Positions 53,011-63,722 of a stretch of 64,000 nucleotides of DNA are shown one piece after another; within the stretch, counting starts at the first letter, position 1, and each line of letters opens with the position of its first letter. This stretch comes from Rutpela maculata (lineage: Eukaryota; Arthropoda; Insecta; Coleoptera; Cerambycidae). Position numbers and translations under genes: made by a program. Below the pieces are notes generated by a model that saw nothing but the letters and a program-made list of their open reading frames with translations, did not search any database and was not told the DNA's origin. The stretch lies in the NCBI GenBank assembly GCA_936432065.2, contig OW386285.2:138847235-138911234 (forward strand). The letters are read 5' to 3'.

Positions 53011-54094
53011 ATCACAAAGTACCGGCTTCCACAATTGATAACTATATCGGCTTCCTCATGGTTATGAATCTTCGCATTTTTCAAGATATAAGCTTATTCT
53101 AATTATAGTAATTTCTAATTATTAATTGTAATGTATTTTACTAAGCTGATATTAATACATTCATATCTATAATATTTAGAGACAATTTCATTTATACAGG
53201 TTAGATGAATACATAAGAATTTACGTGTTTCTAAAGTTATGATGAAAATTAAACCTAAGGCATTGTAAACAACTATATTAATAACTACATATTTTAAACA
53301 AAAAATCTCGTAAAACCTAACACAGGAATATTGTACCTACTAATACAGTACCAAATAACCCAATATACCGCAAATGAGTGCCCGCATCCGTCGGTTTCGA
53401 TTTGCAGTGCGCTCGATCACAGGACGGCCAAATTTTAAAAAATCATATCTTCCGTTTCACTTAAGATATTGGTGTGAATTAATCACTAAAAATAATTTTG
53501 GTCTTTTCTTGTAATTTCATTTGATCTAGTTTTTGTTAATTTCTTAAAATAAAAAAAAACTCTCGGAGGCTACATTTTTTAATGCGCCTACTGTGTAGAG
53601 GTTCACGTGATATTTTTTTGTAATATATATATATATAAATATTAGGTGTGTTTTTACTACACTGTTACATTAAGTGCACTGTAGGCTACAATTAAAAAAA
53701 AAAGAATAGATTTTTAGCTTATGTTTTGTGGGAGAAAATGCAAGTTATATTTTAAAAATTCAATTTTTCACAATTTCCGAAATAAGGGTAAATTCGCGGA
53801 TTAAGGGTTGAAGGCAATCCTCGATTTTTATGCACCCTCCGGATTCGGATTCAGCAGACAATTTTACATTGAGTACGACACTTTTCAGCCGCATGTCTCA
53901 CAGGTACATAGGACTGAAAGATAAACGTCTCCCGAATCCTGACTATTAGTTGTCCTTTCCATTTGGCTCATATTCCTTGTTTAAATAACAACGCAGTTAT
54001 ATTTCGTAACTAAAAGAGAATCCAAATAAAAGCATACAATTAGTTCTCCTTTCCATTTAGCTCATATTCCTTGTTTAAATAACAACACAGTTAT

Positions 54095-55690
54095 GACTTT
54101 TTATTTGGTCGGGGTCGGTAGCTTAGTAGTTCAAATAGTGTCACCTGTGAGGAAGTGGGGTAAAGGGAAATATGGATGATGGACGTGGCCTTTCAGACCA
54201 TCTCGATATATTTGTAGACTTTAAAACGAATAAGCCAATCAATTGCATACCAACATACACTGCTCGCCATTATATGAATAGTTATTTTATATTTATATTT
54301 TCTTAATAATTCATGGTTGCTTTGTTTCAACAAACCTGACTATTTATAAATATTTGTATATTACGAACGATATATTTTAAAAACTGAATTTTTGTGTTTT
54401 CTAAAGTGAAACAAATTACCCAAGCGAACTAGTTTTCGAAAGCCCATACCTTACCCCAAAATGAAAAAGTATGTCGTACACATAATGGCTTGTTTTCTTT
54501 ATTGCTACCATTGTTTAGAGTTGATAAATGAAGGGGGTTGATATAATGGTATAAAATTCCAAAGTTGGATATTTGAAAACGTGTGAAACTTAACTAAGCA
54601 GTCAAGAAATTTTTTAATGTATCCGATCTCCTCTCCTGTATAACCCCTCTCCCCTTTCATTGAGTAAAACTAATCAAATATAAATTTTAAGTGAGTACGT
54701 CATTACAAATTTTGCTATTGGCGTAAATTTTTCAAACAGCTAAATCTTAGATTATTGGGAAGGGATGACTGATATTCACTAAAGGTACTCTCCTTTGTGA
54801 GAACTTCAATACATGCAAAAAGAAAATATCAAATTCCACTGAGTGAGAATACACTATTGCGATAATCGTTACGTTATAATAAGGAAACCGAAAAACTGTC
54901 CACCAATTTTATTTAAAATATATTAATACACATATATCCACAAATATAACTGCTTGAAAAATGTGAAAGTTGTTTAATATTTGCTTTCAATGGGAATCGA
55001 GAAGAGAATTTTCCAAATGACGGTTTATTTTTATTTTCTGTTTTCTAATTTTAAACTTTTATTTCCTAAATTGATGCAATGGATTGTTAAATTTATTCAA
55101 TTTTTCAAAAAATATTCTTTTTTGTTTATCCCTTTATCTCCCGCACTGATGGGCCACGCGCAATAAAAAGCTAAATTAACTTTTTTTATATATAATATAT
55201 TTTTTTGTCATCTCTTCCCCTATCCAGTGTCACTTACAATCTGATAAAATTCTTTACACCATATAATAATAATAGTTTTAAATTAAGTGCTTTAAATGAT
55301 ACCATCTTAAAGGGGAAAGCACAATCGGATAGAGAAGGTTAATTCTTTAAGAGCTTCCTTATAGAGAATTATCTGCAATCTCCCCACTCACTAGTTCCTC
55401 CCTAAACTCTAAGATCCTATCTATAATATTAAATCTGGAACGGATTGTAGTTTTAAGTGGATATTTGAGCATTCTTAATAGAATACTAGGACAGTGAAGT
55501 GGTACTAATAATTAAGACTGAAATAATTACTTCGATGAAATGTTAAATATATAATAATTAAATGAATTAATGTGTTTTACGAGTTAGTATATGTTTAAAG
55601 CATGTTTCTTTTCCTGCGCTGATTTTTAATTATTTATAAAAGAATATTGGTACAGGGTAGTCACGTGAACGTGAAGATAAGAACCTCATT
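54095..55690. other. Unassigned AT-rich DNA
   Basis: No gene, repeat end or RNA recognised in 1.6 kb. Confidence 0.4.
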
Positions 55691-55691
55691 T

Positions 55692-57420
55692 CATCATCAT
55701 CATTGGCGCTACAGCCCTACAAGGGCCTTTTCACGCGACCTCCGTCATTCTTTCCAATATTGTGCTCTTGCCTTCCAGTTGAGGGCACCGATACTTCTGG
55801 CATCCTGTGTTATACCATCGACCCATCTGAGCTTTGGCCTACCTCTCTTCCCACTTCCTGCAGGGTATGTACTGAACACTTTTTACTGGGGTTTATTTCA
55901 CTGGCTCAGACCACATATCCTGCCCAGCGCAGTCTGTTTAATTTGACAAGTGTGACAATATCTCTCCCCTTAGTTTTGTCTTTATACAAATTATATATCT
56001 CGAAGTTATACCTGCGCCTACATGCCCCATTTTCACATACGGCCCCAAAGATTTTCCGCAATACTTTTCATTGGAAACAGGATATTTCGTGATGGTTCAC
56101 GCCTCTATCCATGTAGCAGTACAGGGATTACTAAGGTCTTGTATATTGTCAGCTTTGTTGTTTGTGATAGTCGCTTGTTGAGGGAATACCTGAAGAGACC
56201 ACTTAATGGCCGTTGCTATGCGCCATTTAGTATCCTCCGAGATGTTGTTATTTGGGTCGACTTGAGTACCTAGGTAGATAAATTTCCTGACTGAAATTCA
56301 ACTTCAAAATTGTGGTTGCCAGTTACCAAGTTTTCTCCTGCATTTCCAGCTCTTGTGTGTAAAGTTTTTGGCATATATTTTGTCTATTCCTCGTTTACCT
56401 ATAGTTCCATGGTCTCAGCTACCCTTGCTAAGTCTAAGAAAGTTTCTGCAGACTTTCTTCCCGTTCTTGTTATTATGTCGACATCGTCTGCATATGCCAG
56501 AGTCTGAACTGACTTAGTGAAGATTGTTTGAAGACTGGGATCTCTAATGATTTTCTCCAGGGCTGTATTAAATAAATGACACGACGGCACATCTTTCTGC
56601 CGTTGTGTGTTTCGAACGCTTTCATATCGCTCTAAATTTTAATTGCGGATATGGTGTCAACAATGCTCATTTTAATCAGACATATTAGCTTCTTTGGTAC
56701 GCCGAGTTCGTTCATGGTTTCGTAGAGTTTCGGTATAAGAATGTTACCATACGCTGCTTTAAAGTCGATGAAAGAAAGGATGGTGCATATTAGTATTAAA
56801 TTCTTTAGATTTCTCTAATAGTTTACGCAGAATGAATATTTGGTTTGCAGTTGAGCGACCTGACTGATATTCTCCAAGGCGGGCTTCAGAAAATAGTTTC
56901 AACCTTTCATTTAGGATGTTAGACAATATTTTGTACGACGTGTTGAGAAGAGTGTTATCCCCGTATAATTTTGGCAGCCTAAATGATACTCTTTTTTATG
57001 AAGTGGACATATGAGTCCTAAACTCCATTCTGCTGACATATGTTCATCTTCCCAGATTTTGCAGATAACGCTATACATGCACTCCACTAGTATTTTCCCA
57101 CCGTGTTTATAAATTTCTATGGGAACGTTATCACAGTGCTAAAGTATTTTATAGACGTTGCCACTTCATCCATTATTGGAATATTTTTTTATTGCTTATA
57201 TTAGGTTTTCTCCTTTGTCTCTACAGGTATTAGTACTTGCCTTAATAACTTTTCTTGATGCGTTTAATTCCTGATAGAATTTTCTGCTGTCATTCTGGTT
57301 TAGGTGGCTTTCAAGCTGGTCAAGTTGGTTTTCCGTCTCCCGTTTCTTTCGTTTGTGTACCTACGCGTTTCTCTTCCCTTCTAAGATCCTTGTATTTATT
57401 TATCTTTCAGATGGTGTAAA
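55692..57420 (-). mobile_element. RTE-like LINE, decayed, with 3' end
   Basis: Minus strand, N to C: FYQELNASRKVIKA-like (~57230-57290), a palm-leading block with NYTGITLFST (~56940-56960), then LFNTALEKIIRD and LAYADDVDIITR with YADD intact (56399-56590). A FIYLGTQVDPNNN block lies near 56260-56290 in another frame, and a basic C-terminus ends near 55700. The 3' end is GTAGCGCCAATGATGATGATG on the minus strand (55690-55712), a tail typical of RTE-type elements. Several frameshifts and stops. The plus-strand frames at 55647-56273 are shadows. Confidence 0.8.
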
Positions 57421-57600
57421 AATATACGTTGGTGTTTCATTTATAAAACCAAAGTAAATCGGAAATGAGATTTTCCATTTTCCATTTTTTTTTTCCAACT
57501 TTTATTTTTGAACTTTTTGCGTAACTTCAAAAATAACCAACAGCATTTTCTTTTAAAAACATGAATAACTAGTGAAAGCATTATATTCTTCGCCGATTTA
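57421..57600. other. Unassigned spacer
   Basis: AT-rich; nothing recognised. Confidence 0.3.
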
Positions 57601-57832
57601 CTGACCTCTTTATATAATTGTTACATATTCTAGGATACTCTTCGCAATTTTCTTGTAAATAATGTCAATTTTTGGACCTTCTAAATTTTGTGATATCAAC
57701 TTTGTTGTGAAAAAAAAAATATATAAAAAAAATTTTTTAAAAAAACACCCTGTCGGGGATTCGAACACGAGACCTTCGGATTGCCAGAGCAAACAAGCAA
57801 GCGAGCAATAACAAGTTTATTAAAATTAAGGG
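57601..57832 (-). mobile_element. tRNA-derived SINE-like repeat, copy 2
   Basis: On the minus strand the head reads like the anticodon and T arms of a tRNA: TTGCTCTGGCAATCCGAAGG, then GTGTTCGAATCCCCGACAGG (B box at ~57754-57768). The body then matches 21325-21465 inverted, including TTTCACAACAAAGTTGATAT, GGTCCAAAAATTGACATTAT and GCGAAGAGTATCC. It directly abuts the 3' end of the LINE that follows. Confidence 0.7.
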
Positions 57833-58815
57833 TACAGGTATGTACCTCCCCGGAGTCTTGCCCGGAGCCAGCAAGACAACCACGACGCGCAGCGCCGACA
57901 GCGGGACAGGTCTAGTTTGGCTTAAGTTGAAAAAGGAATGTTAAAACTCCTGCCTAAGAATAAAGCTTAAAATTAACAATTTGAATGAATAATAGTACAC
58001 AAAAATACTTAAAAAAATAATTAAAATTAGCAATTTAAAAACTAACGGTTTCGCGCACAGACGAACTCTTTGGAATTTTGATTGCTGACACGGGAAAACA
58101 GAGCTCAACGAAAAAACCCGCTTGAAGCAATTCCATCCTGGTGGTCTTCCTGCCAGGAAGGTGTGGTGGGTAAAAGGTGTGGCTTAAAATATTTGGATTT
58201 TTAGGGAATTTTTCGGCCTAGACGGAATTTAGATACAAAAAGGACAAAAGAACAAAAAGGATAAGAAGAAAATTGAACAAACATAAATAAGGAAGAGGGG
58301 ATTGTAAAGTTGCAAAGTTGAGGAAAGATAGGGAGTAGGGTAGAAATAAGTTATGGTAGGGGAAAGTTTGTCTAAGGGAGTTGCCGGAAAATAGGCAATG
58401 CCTGGTATGGTAGGGGGTGTCTGATATCGAAAAGTATGGCGTTATGATGTCTGATTCGCCCAGTTTGAATTGATAGAATTTTTGTGAAATTTCTTGGACG
58501 TAGTCCGCTAGTGGGGTTATGTCGTGACAATTTGCGTTTAGATCTCTGTCCAAACCAGAGGTGAGGCGCATAAATCTGTGCTCAAGAACTCGAAGTTTTC
58601 TCATTGTCGTTGCCGGGATGCTGCACCATATCGGCGCCGCGTATTTGATTGCCGGCCTGATCACCATTTTGTACATTTTTTTATTTTGTCTGTTTAGTCC
58701 GCTGCTCCTGGACATGGAGTAGACCTTACGTACAGTCTCGTTAATATGGGTGTTAAACGTCAGTCGTTTGTCTAAGTTAACCCCCAAATATTTTACGCAC
58801 CGTTTCACAAAGCTT
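57833..58815 (-). mobile_element. 5'-truncated LINE end (Jockey/CR1-like)
   Basis: A 196-codon minus frame (58218-58808) begins KRCVKYLGVNLDKRLTFNTH, continues YKMVIRPAIKYAAPIWCSI and LRVLEHRFMRLTSG, and ends after a Leu/Phe-rich tail. This is the region after the RT palm in Jockey-type ORF2. The frame is intact from the truncation point to its stop. About 380 bp of GC-richer 3' UTR follow. No RT motifs remain. Confidence 0.75.
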
Positions 58816-59289
58816 TAGCCATTGGACATCATCATTGCAATAATTGGTTTGCAGTTGCAACGTCACCTCTGGTGCCAGCATTAATAAAAATAGACTGCTA
58901 ATTATAGGTTGCACTTTTTGCAGGTTAGATTCCTAACCTGCAAAAAGTGTCTTATTTTATTGTGACAAACTATTTAAAACTTCATACACATTATGTTGAA
59001 CTTGATTTTGGTTGAAAGTAGAGGAACCAGGCAGAAATTTTAATAATAGCTACTTAATCTTAAGAAATATATATTTTTGAGGTTAGCTGTGGCGACACGT
59101 GCAATGCTGCATGTAGTGTTGCATATATTCTTTCAATGTTTTAATTTAGCTACCTATTGTCAGATGTCACTGGACTCTTGTTTCACTAAAGAAAAACAAA
59201 AGGCCGGGAATGTATGCAACACTGTATGCACGTATGCACAGAACCTGTAAAATTCTGTAGTATATATTATTCGAATATTATATGTCAAT
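58816..59289. other. Unassigned DNA with a small perfect inverted repeat
   Basis: At 58908-58948 GCACTTTTTGCAGGTTAG and its near-complement CTAACCTGCAAAAAGTG face each other with a short spacer. Otherwise nothing recognised. Confidence 0.4.
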
Positions 59290-59605
59290 GAACTAGATGT
59301 ATTATTATGAAATATATATATTAGTAAAATGTATAAACAAAAAAAAATTATACAGAATAAAATTTCGCAAGATTTCTATTTAAGTACAAATGACAAAAAT
59401 TAAGAAAATACTTTTTTTTTTCATTTAAATGATTAATAACTTTTTTATTTATTGATTGATTTTTTTCAAACACAACAGGGTTCTTCCTCTATCTAACGCT
59501 AACTTACTTTCCAAATTTATACAATCGGACCTTTCTTTCTTAAGTTATCGTGCTTACAAAAAACGTGACGGACGGACGGACAGACGGACATTTTGAAGTT
59601 GTTGG
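59290..59605 (-). mobile_element. Helitron-like element, second family, copy 2 (truncated)
   Basis: Inverted match to 19380-19745: AATTTCGCAAGATTTCTAT, the TTTTTTATTTATTGATTGAT stretch, TCTTCCTCTATCTAACGCTA, CTTAAGTTATCGTGCTTAC and the GACGGACGGACGGACAGACG tract. The hairpin end is missing. Confidence 0.7.
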
Positions 59606-60560
59606 AAAAATAGCGTAAATCAGTTTTTCTTTTTTAAAGTGTTCGGGGGTTCATTCTGATTATTTTGTCATAGAGGCGGCGTATGCGGCCACTATATTTG
59701 CGAAAAGTCAAATGCGAATATCTCGCGAACCATTGATACTACTGTAAAATTGGTAAGCACCTTTTTTTGTTTAGCACTAAGTTTTCTATAGATTGTTCAT
59801 TTTCGTAGAGCTACTCGTTTACGAGTTACAGTGAGTCAAAATTTTGAAAACGTAATTTTTGCGGATTATTTCGTAAACTATTGATCATAAATTGAAATGT
59901 CAAATAGCAATCATATAGAGCAATAAGTTCTCTACTCTTTATGTGACAGACGCCATTTTGTAGGAGTAATATTTTGCGGGCTACGCAAATCGTTATAAAA
60001 AAGTAGTTTTTTGAAAATATCTACCAAACGTACACTCAAATATGTTATTACCAATTTTGTAGAGCATTAAATTCTCTACAATCTATTACTCTAGAAGTTT
60101 GTAATTACATATTTTTATACTCGATCAATAGTTGAGGAGATGTTTTGAAAAAAATATTTTTTATAACTTTTGCAACACAGTTTTAAATAAAAATTGTAGA
60201 GAATTTAACGCTCTACAAGTTTGCAACTACAAATTTGTATATTCACGAAATATTTTGAAAAAAATTTTTTTTTTAACTTTTCACGGGCTCATGAAGTATT
60301 AGTTCTACAAAATAGTGTCTGACAAAAATTTTACAGAAATTAGTGCTCTTTAAGATTTTCATTTGAAATTTTAATGTACGATCAATAAACTATTTTTAAA
60401 AGCTTTTATTTAACTTGCAATATTTGTTTGTATGTTTGTTTGTTGGTTTAGGTCAAATCTTGCAAGCTGAATTTCGACTAGTTCTAATTAAGGTAGAGCT
60501 TTCAAATTTGGCACATGTGTATAAGTCCGGTGACAATGTAACATAGTATAGCCATTATCT
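59606..60560. repeat. Diverged repeat with recurring ATTCTCTACAA words
   Basis: GTAGAGCATTAAATTCTCTACAA (60060-60082), ATAGAGCAATAAGTTCTCTAC (59914-59934) and GTAGAGAATTTAACGCTCTACAA (60198-60220) are variants of one imperfect hairpin word spaced by ~140 bp, embedded in ATATTTTGAAAAAAATTTTT-type sequence. This looks like an old tandem repeat. Noncoding. Confidence 0.5.
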
Positions 60561-60565
60561 GTCTA

Positions 60566-61060
60566 AATCCAATATGGCGGACGTCCCAAGATGGCGGATC
60601 GGCTTTTTAGTCACAACCCCCCTGATATGGGTATCAAATGAAAGGGTTTGACGAGTAAAATACGATAAATAATGTGACGTCATTCTAAATCCAATATGGC
60701 GGCCGTCCCAAGATGGCGGATCTGCTTTTTAGTCATAACCCCGTTGATATGGGTGTCAAATGAAAGGGTTTGACGAGTAAAGTACGATAAACAATGTGAC
60801 GTCATTGTAAATCCAATATGGCGGACGTCCCAAGATGGCAGATCGGCTTGCTTGATACAACCCACCTGATATGGATATCAAATGAAAGGGTTTGACGAGT
60901 AAAATACGATAAACAATGTGACGTCATTGTAAATCCAATATGGCGGACGTCCCAAGATGGCGGATCTGCTTTTTAGTCACAACCCCGTTGATATGGGTGT
61001 CAAATTAAAATACGATAAAGTGTATGACGTAATTCTAAATTCAATATGGCAAACGTGGGA
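60566..61060. repeat. 122-bp minisatellite, four full units plus a fifth partial
   Basis: CCAATATGGCGG occurs at 60569, 60691, 60813 and 60935, an exact 122-bp period, with the fifth (TCAATATGGC) at 61041 after a 16-bp shortening. Units contain CGTCCCAAGATGGCGGATC, CATCTGATATGGG-type and AAATGAAAGGGTTTGACGAG. Units are near-identical. The end of the array passes into a purine block and then resumes at 61366-61385 with GATGGCGGTGGCAAATGAAA-like sequence. Confidence 0.95.
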
Positions 61061-61345
61061 GAGGTGGGGATGGGGTGGGAAGAGGTGGGAAGAAGTGGGG
61101 AAGAGGTGGGAATATGTGAAGAGGGGGTGGGAAAAGGTGGGGAAGGGATGGGACGAGGTAGGAAATGGGTGGGAAGAGGTGGGAAGGGGCGGGAAGAGGT
61201 GGGAATAGGGTGGGACGAGGTGGGGAAGCGGTGGGAATAGGTTGGAAAGAGGTAGGGAGAGATGGGAAAGGGCAGGGGAAGTGGTGGAAAAAGGTGGGAA
61301 AGGGGTGGGAAGAAGTGGGAAGTAGTCATAGCGGGGTGAGAAGAC
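61054..61345 (+). repeat. G-rich polypurine minisatellite block
   Basis: About 290 bp composed almost only of A and G with T at regular places (GGTGGGAAGAGGTGGGAAGG-type words, 8-20 bp units). It is open in several frames on both strands, producing spurious 60-130 codon frames rich in Trp/Gly/Lys or Pro/Ser/His. Runs of GGG at short spacing could form quadruplex or triplex structure. Confidence 0.9.
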
Positions 61346-61417
61346 GGGAGAAGGAAGGGTGGATGGCGGTGGCAAATGAAAGGGTTTTGTCTGTCTGTTT
61401 GTAAAATAAGTAGACTA

Positions 61418-61690
61418 AAAAGTAAAAAATAAAATTATAGAAAAAAATATTTTTAAGAAAAAGCTTTTATTTGAAAAAAGTACTAAAAAATAAAAAAAAA
61501 ATTTTAAATTCATACATATGGAAACCAAAAGCTTTGGGGGCGGTCAACTGAGCACAGTAACTATGCAATAGCGCTATATGACCGCCCCCAAAGCTTTTGG
61601 TTTCCATTTGTATGAATTTAAAAAAAAAAATTTACTTTTTAGTACTTTTTTCAAATAAAAGCTTTTTCTTAAAAATATTTTTTTATATAA
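61418..61690. mobile_element. Near-perfect foldback, ~115-bp arms
   Basis: 61418-61539 and 61579-61690 are inverted copies: GGAAACCAAAAGCTTTGGGG with GCGGTCA and its complement at 61580-61605, and AAGAAAAAGCTTTTATTTGA with its complement near 61650-61668. The spacer of about 40 bp includes CTGAGCACAGTAACTATGC. No coding capacity. Confidence 0.88.
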
Positions 61691-61696
61691 TTTTAT

Positions 61697-62252
61697 TTAT
61701 TTATTTGCTTTTATCATTATTAGAGAATATTATTTAGGTATTATGCAAATCACAACTTACACACTTTTTTATTTATTATGAAAATACCTACTTTCTGTAT
61801 ATCGCTGCCTTAATCTGGGCACGTTAACATACTAGTTAGGTAAATACTTTAAAACACTCATTATTGGAGAATCAATCAAAACAACTACTCTTCTAGCTAA
61901 TACTGACTAAGTTGAAAATACTTAAATTATTTATTGAAATTCAGTCATTCACAACAATTATTGAACCGTACATTCTATTTCAACTCTAGAAAAGTTGTAC
62001 AATTTTTTCGAACTCCTTAGTTCTCATCGGTAGAGTATAGAAACATTCATTCATTATTTATAAGTCTATTCTTGATTTATTTTTACAATTATTTTTTATT
62101 TATTGGCTTTTATCATGATTAGAGAATATTATTTAGGTATTAAGCAAATGACAACTTACACACTTTTTTATTTATTATGAAATTACCTACTTTCTATATA
62201 TTATTGCCCTAATCTGGGCACGCTAATATACTAGTTAAGTAAATACTTTTAC
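61697..62252. repeat. Direct duplication of ~155 bp, 399 bp apart
   Basis: 61697-61852 and 62096-62252 share GCTTTTATCAT, TTAGAGAATATTATTTAGGT, CAACTTACACACTTTTTTAT, CCTAATCTGGGCACG-type and CTAGTTARGTAAATACTTT in the same order. Several substitutions separate them. The ~245 bp between is not duplicated. Confidence 0.8.
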
Positions 62253-62571
62253 CTACGATCACTACTGTAAATAGTAAAAAACACACTACCTGCCATCTAT
62301 GTAAGTTGAATTTCACGCATTGTAAACAAAACGCACTGTAAACAAATCGCACGGTAAACAAAACTCACGGACACGCAATTATAGGTGGCTTATATCGCTG
62401 ATGCGGGGTTTAAAAAAACAAATGCGCCTACGTAATTTTCAAACGCTGTCAAAACTGACATAATATTTGTTGAATAATATTGTTGACTAGTAAACTAAAT
62501 CCAGATTTTACTAAATAACTAAATAAATATGATCGTAGGGAAAGTATAGTACATAATTCGAGTTGTAAGGC
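62253..62571. other. Unassigned DNA
   Basis: Holds three short words of the type CGCACNGTAAACAAA (62325-62365). Nothing else recognised. Confidence 0.35.
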
Positions 62572-62643
62572 AATTACGCACTCATGGAAATACGCACTCG
62601 CCGCTACGCGGCATCGTGCGTAACTTTTCCATTCGTGAGTAAT
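62572..62643. repeat. Imperfect palindrome, MITE-like
   Basis: ATTACGCACTCATGGAAATA, CGCACTCGCCGC on the left pairs with GCGGCATCGTGCG, TTTTCCATTCGTGAGTAAT on the right across the short loop TAC. Likely a small foldback element. Confidence 0.6.
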
Positions 62644-63003
62644 ACGCTTCTTCCAACACTCATTACGTAATATACTATAACAGCCGGTTTTACAATTGCA
62701 AGTTAACTTTCATGTTAGTAGACTTTTACTTGCAGGTTAACCACAACTTTACCGGCACTTGCGTTTTTCAATATAAAGTTAAGTGTTAAGTGATGATTTG
62801 TAAACGAGAGGTTGTGAATAAAATTTATAATGTTGGTACTACAAAAATGCGTAATATACATAAAATGTATAAATTTTTGTCAAAGTCACACGTCACCTAC
62901 TGTTAAATATAAATGTCAGAAGCGATTTATGAGTTAGTACCTAGGTTATTATTAAGTATGTAGTATTTAATGTTTACAATTTTTTATAAATAATATCTTT
63001 ATA
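62644..63003. other. Unassigned DNA
   Basis: Nothing beyond a weak inverted pair GCCGGTTTTAC... / ...CTTTACCGGC around 62683-62756. Confidence 0.35.
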
Positions 63004-63722
63004 TAATTACTTCCACGTGCAGTGGAAGTATAGTAACGACAAAAAAATTTAAAAAAAATTTTATTGTCCAAATAGGCTTAAAATGTCATGAAACATCGAG
63101 ATTTTAAGTTTGAGCGAAAAAAAATTTTCTGTCTGTCTGTCGGTCTGTCTGTCTGTAACTTTCTTTTGTGCGCACGTTTACTCTGGAACCGTTTAAGATA
63201 TTGACTTGAAATTTGGTACACATATGTACTTTAACGAGATCTAGAACTAGATTATATTTTCATCTTGTTCCGTCGAAGGGTTGGGGGGTAAATTGGGGTA
63301 AATTGGGGTAAATTTGGGGTAAATGGGTAAATCAAGCAGGTAAGAGTCCATGAAATTGGTATTTAGTATATACAAGAGAAGCTAAGGTCTCAAAAAAATG
63401 TTTGGCATTAGCCACCCCCATTACCACCCCCACCTCCTTATTAAAGGGGATGAAAAAAAATGTTATTTAGTTTATGTACAGGAACCAGAAACCTCAAAAT
63501 ATTTTTTACTTCATCCACTCTCCACTACCACCCCCTATCACCACCCCCACCCCACTACCGATGTGGGGTATCGTTTTATGGGTTTTGGGGTAGAGGATTT
63601 CAAATATTATATTATTAAAGTTCCTTAAACAATTATTTTCACATACAAAGTTTTTTCGTTGTGAGTGACTTGGATAGAGAATCTGGATGTGGAAGTAGTG
63701 ATTCCTTGGGCAGCGGTTTTTA
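63004..63722 (-). mobile_element. Helitron-like (HINE-type) element, copy 4, best preserved
   Basis: Inverted copy of 17747-18436. It opens with a perfect hairpin TACTTCCAC-GTGCA-GTGGAAGTA (63009-63031), then the GTCTGTCTGTCGGTCTGTCT tract, TGTGCGCACGTTTACTCTGG, repeated GGGGTAAATTG words (63278-63325), the CCACCCCCACC blocks, and ends with GGATGTGGAAGTAGTGATTC then GGGCAGCGGTTTTT. Plus and minus frames of 76 and 79 codons here are products of repeats. Confidence 0.85.

Larger units (their letters stand above)
50350..53945. mobile_element. 3.6-kb element with ~650-bp TIRs and TTA duplication
   Basis: Left arm ~50350-51010 and right arm ~53283-53945 are inverted copies. Landmarks are TAGTCGGGA/TAGTCAGGA tips, CGGCTGAAAAGT, GCGGATTAAGGGTTGAAGGC and GAACCTGTATTAATAGGAAC, with complements. 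TTA is duplicated (50347-50349, 53946-53948), shown by the uninterrupted neighbour unit. A 3-bp TTA duplication fits PIF/Harbinger, but no transposase or Myb-like gene was found in the 2.3-kb interior, which holds later insertions (51050-51563, 51616-52305, 52746-53010). The short frames at 50101-50304 and 50387-50644 are not recognised; the latter lies in an arm. Confidence 0.85.
50308..54094. repeat. 94-bp tandem duplication, first unit split by the 3.6-kb element
   Basis: Unit 1 is 50308-50349 plus 53949-54000; unit 2 is 54001-54094. Both read ATTTCGTAACTAAAARAGAA, then GTATACAATTAGTTSTCCTT with one variable base, and end AACAACRCAGTTAT. Unit 2 is uninterrupted and so serves as the empty site for the element inserted in unit 1. 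Confidence 0.85.

Noticed and set aside
57721..57830. Possible tRNA gene on the minus strand
   Set aside because: The T arm and anticodon arm are tRNA-like, but the 5' half and acceptor pairing are absent and the tail is a repeat shared with 21325-21465, so a SINE head is more likely.
60957..61404. Several overlapping frames of 60-130 codons rich in Trp/Gly/Glu or Pro/Ser/His
   Set aside because: They are translations of the G-rich polypurine block on both strands, open in many frames because the unit lacks stops.
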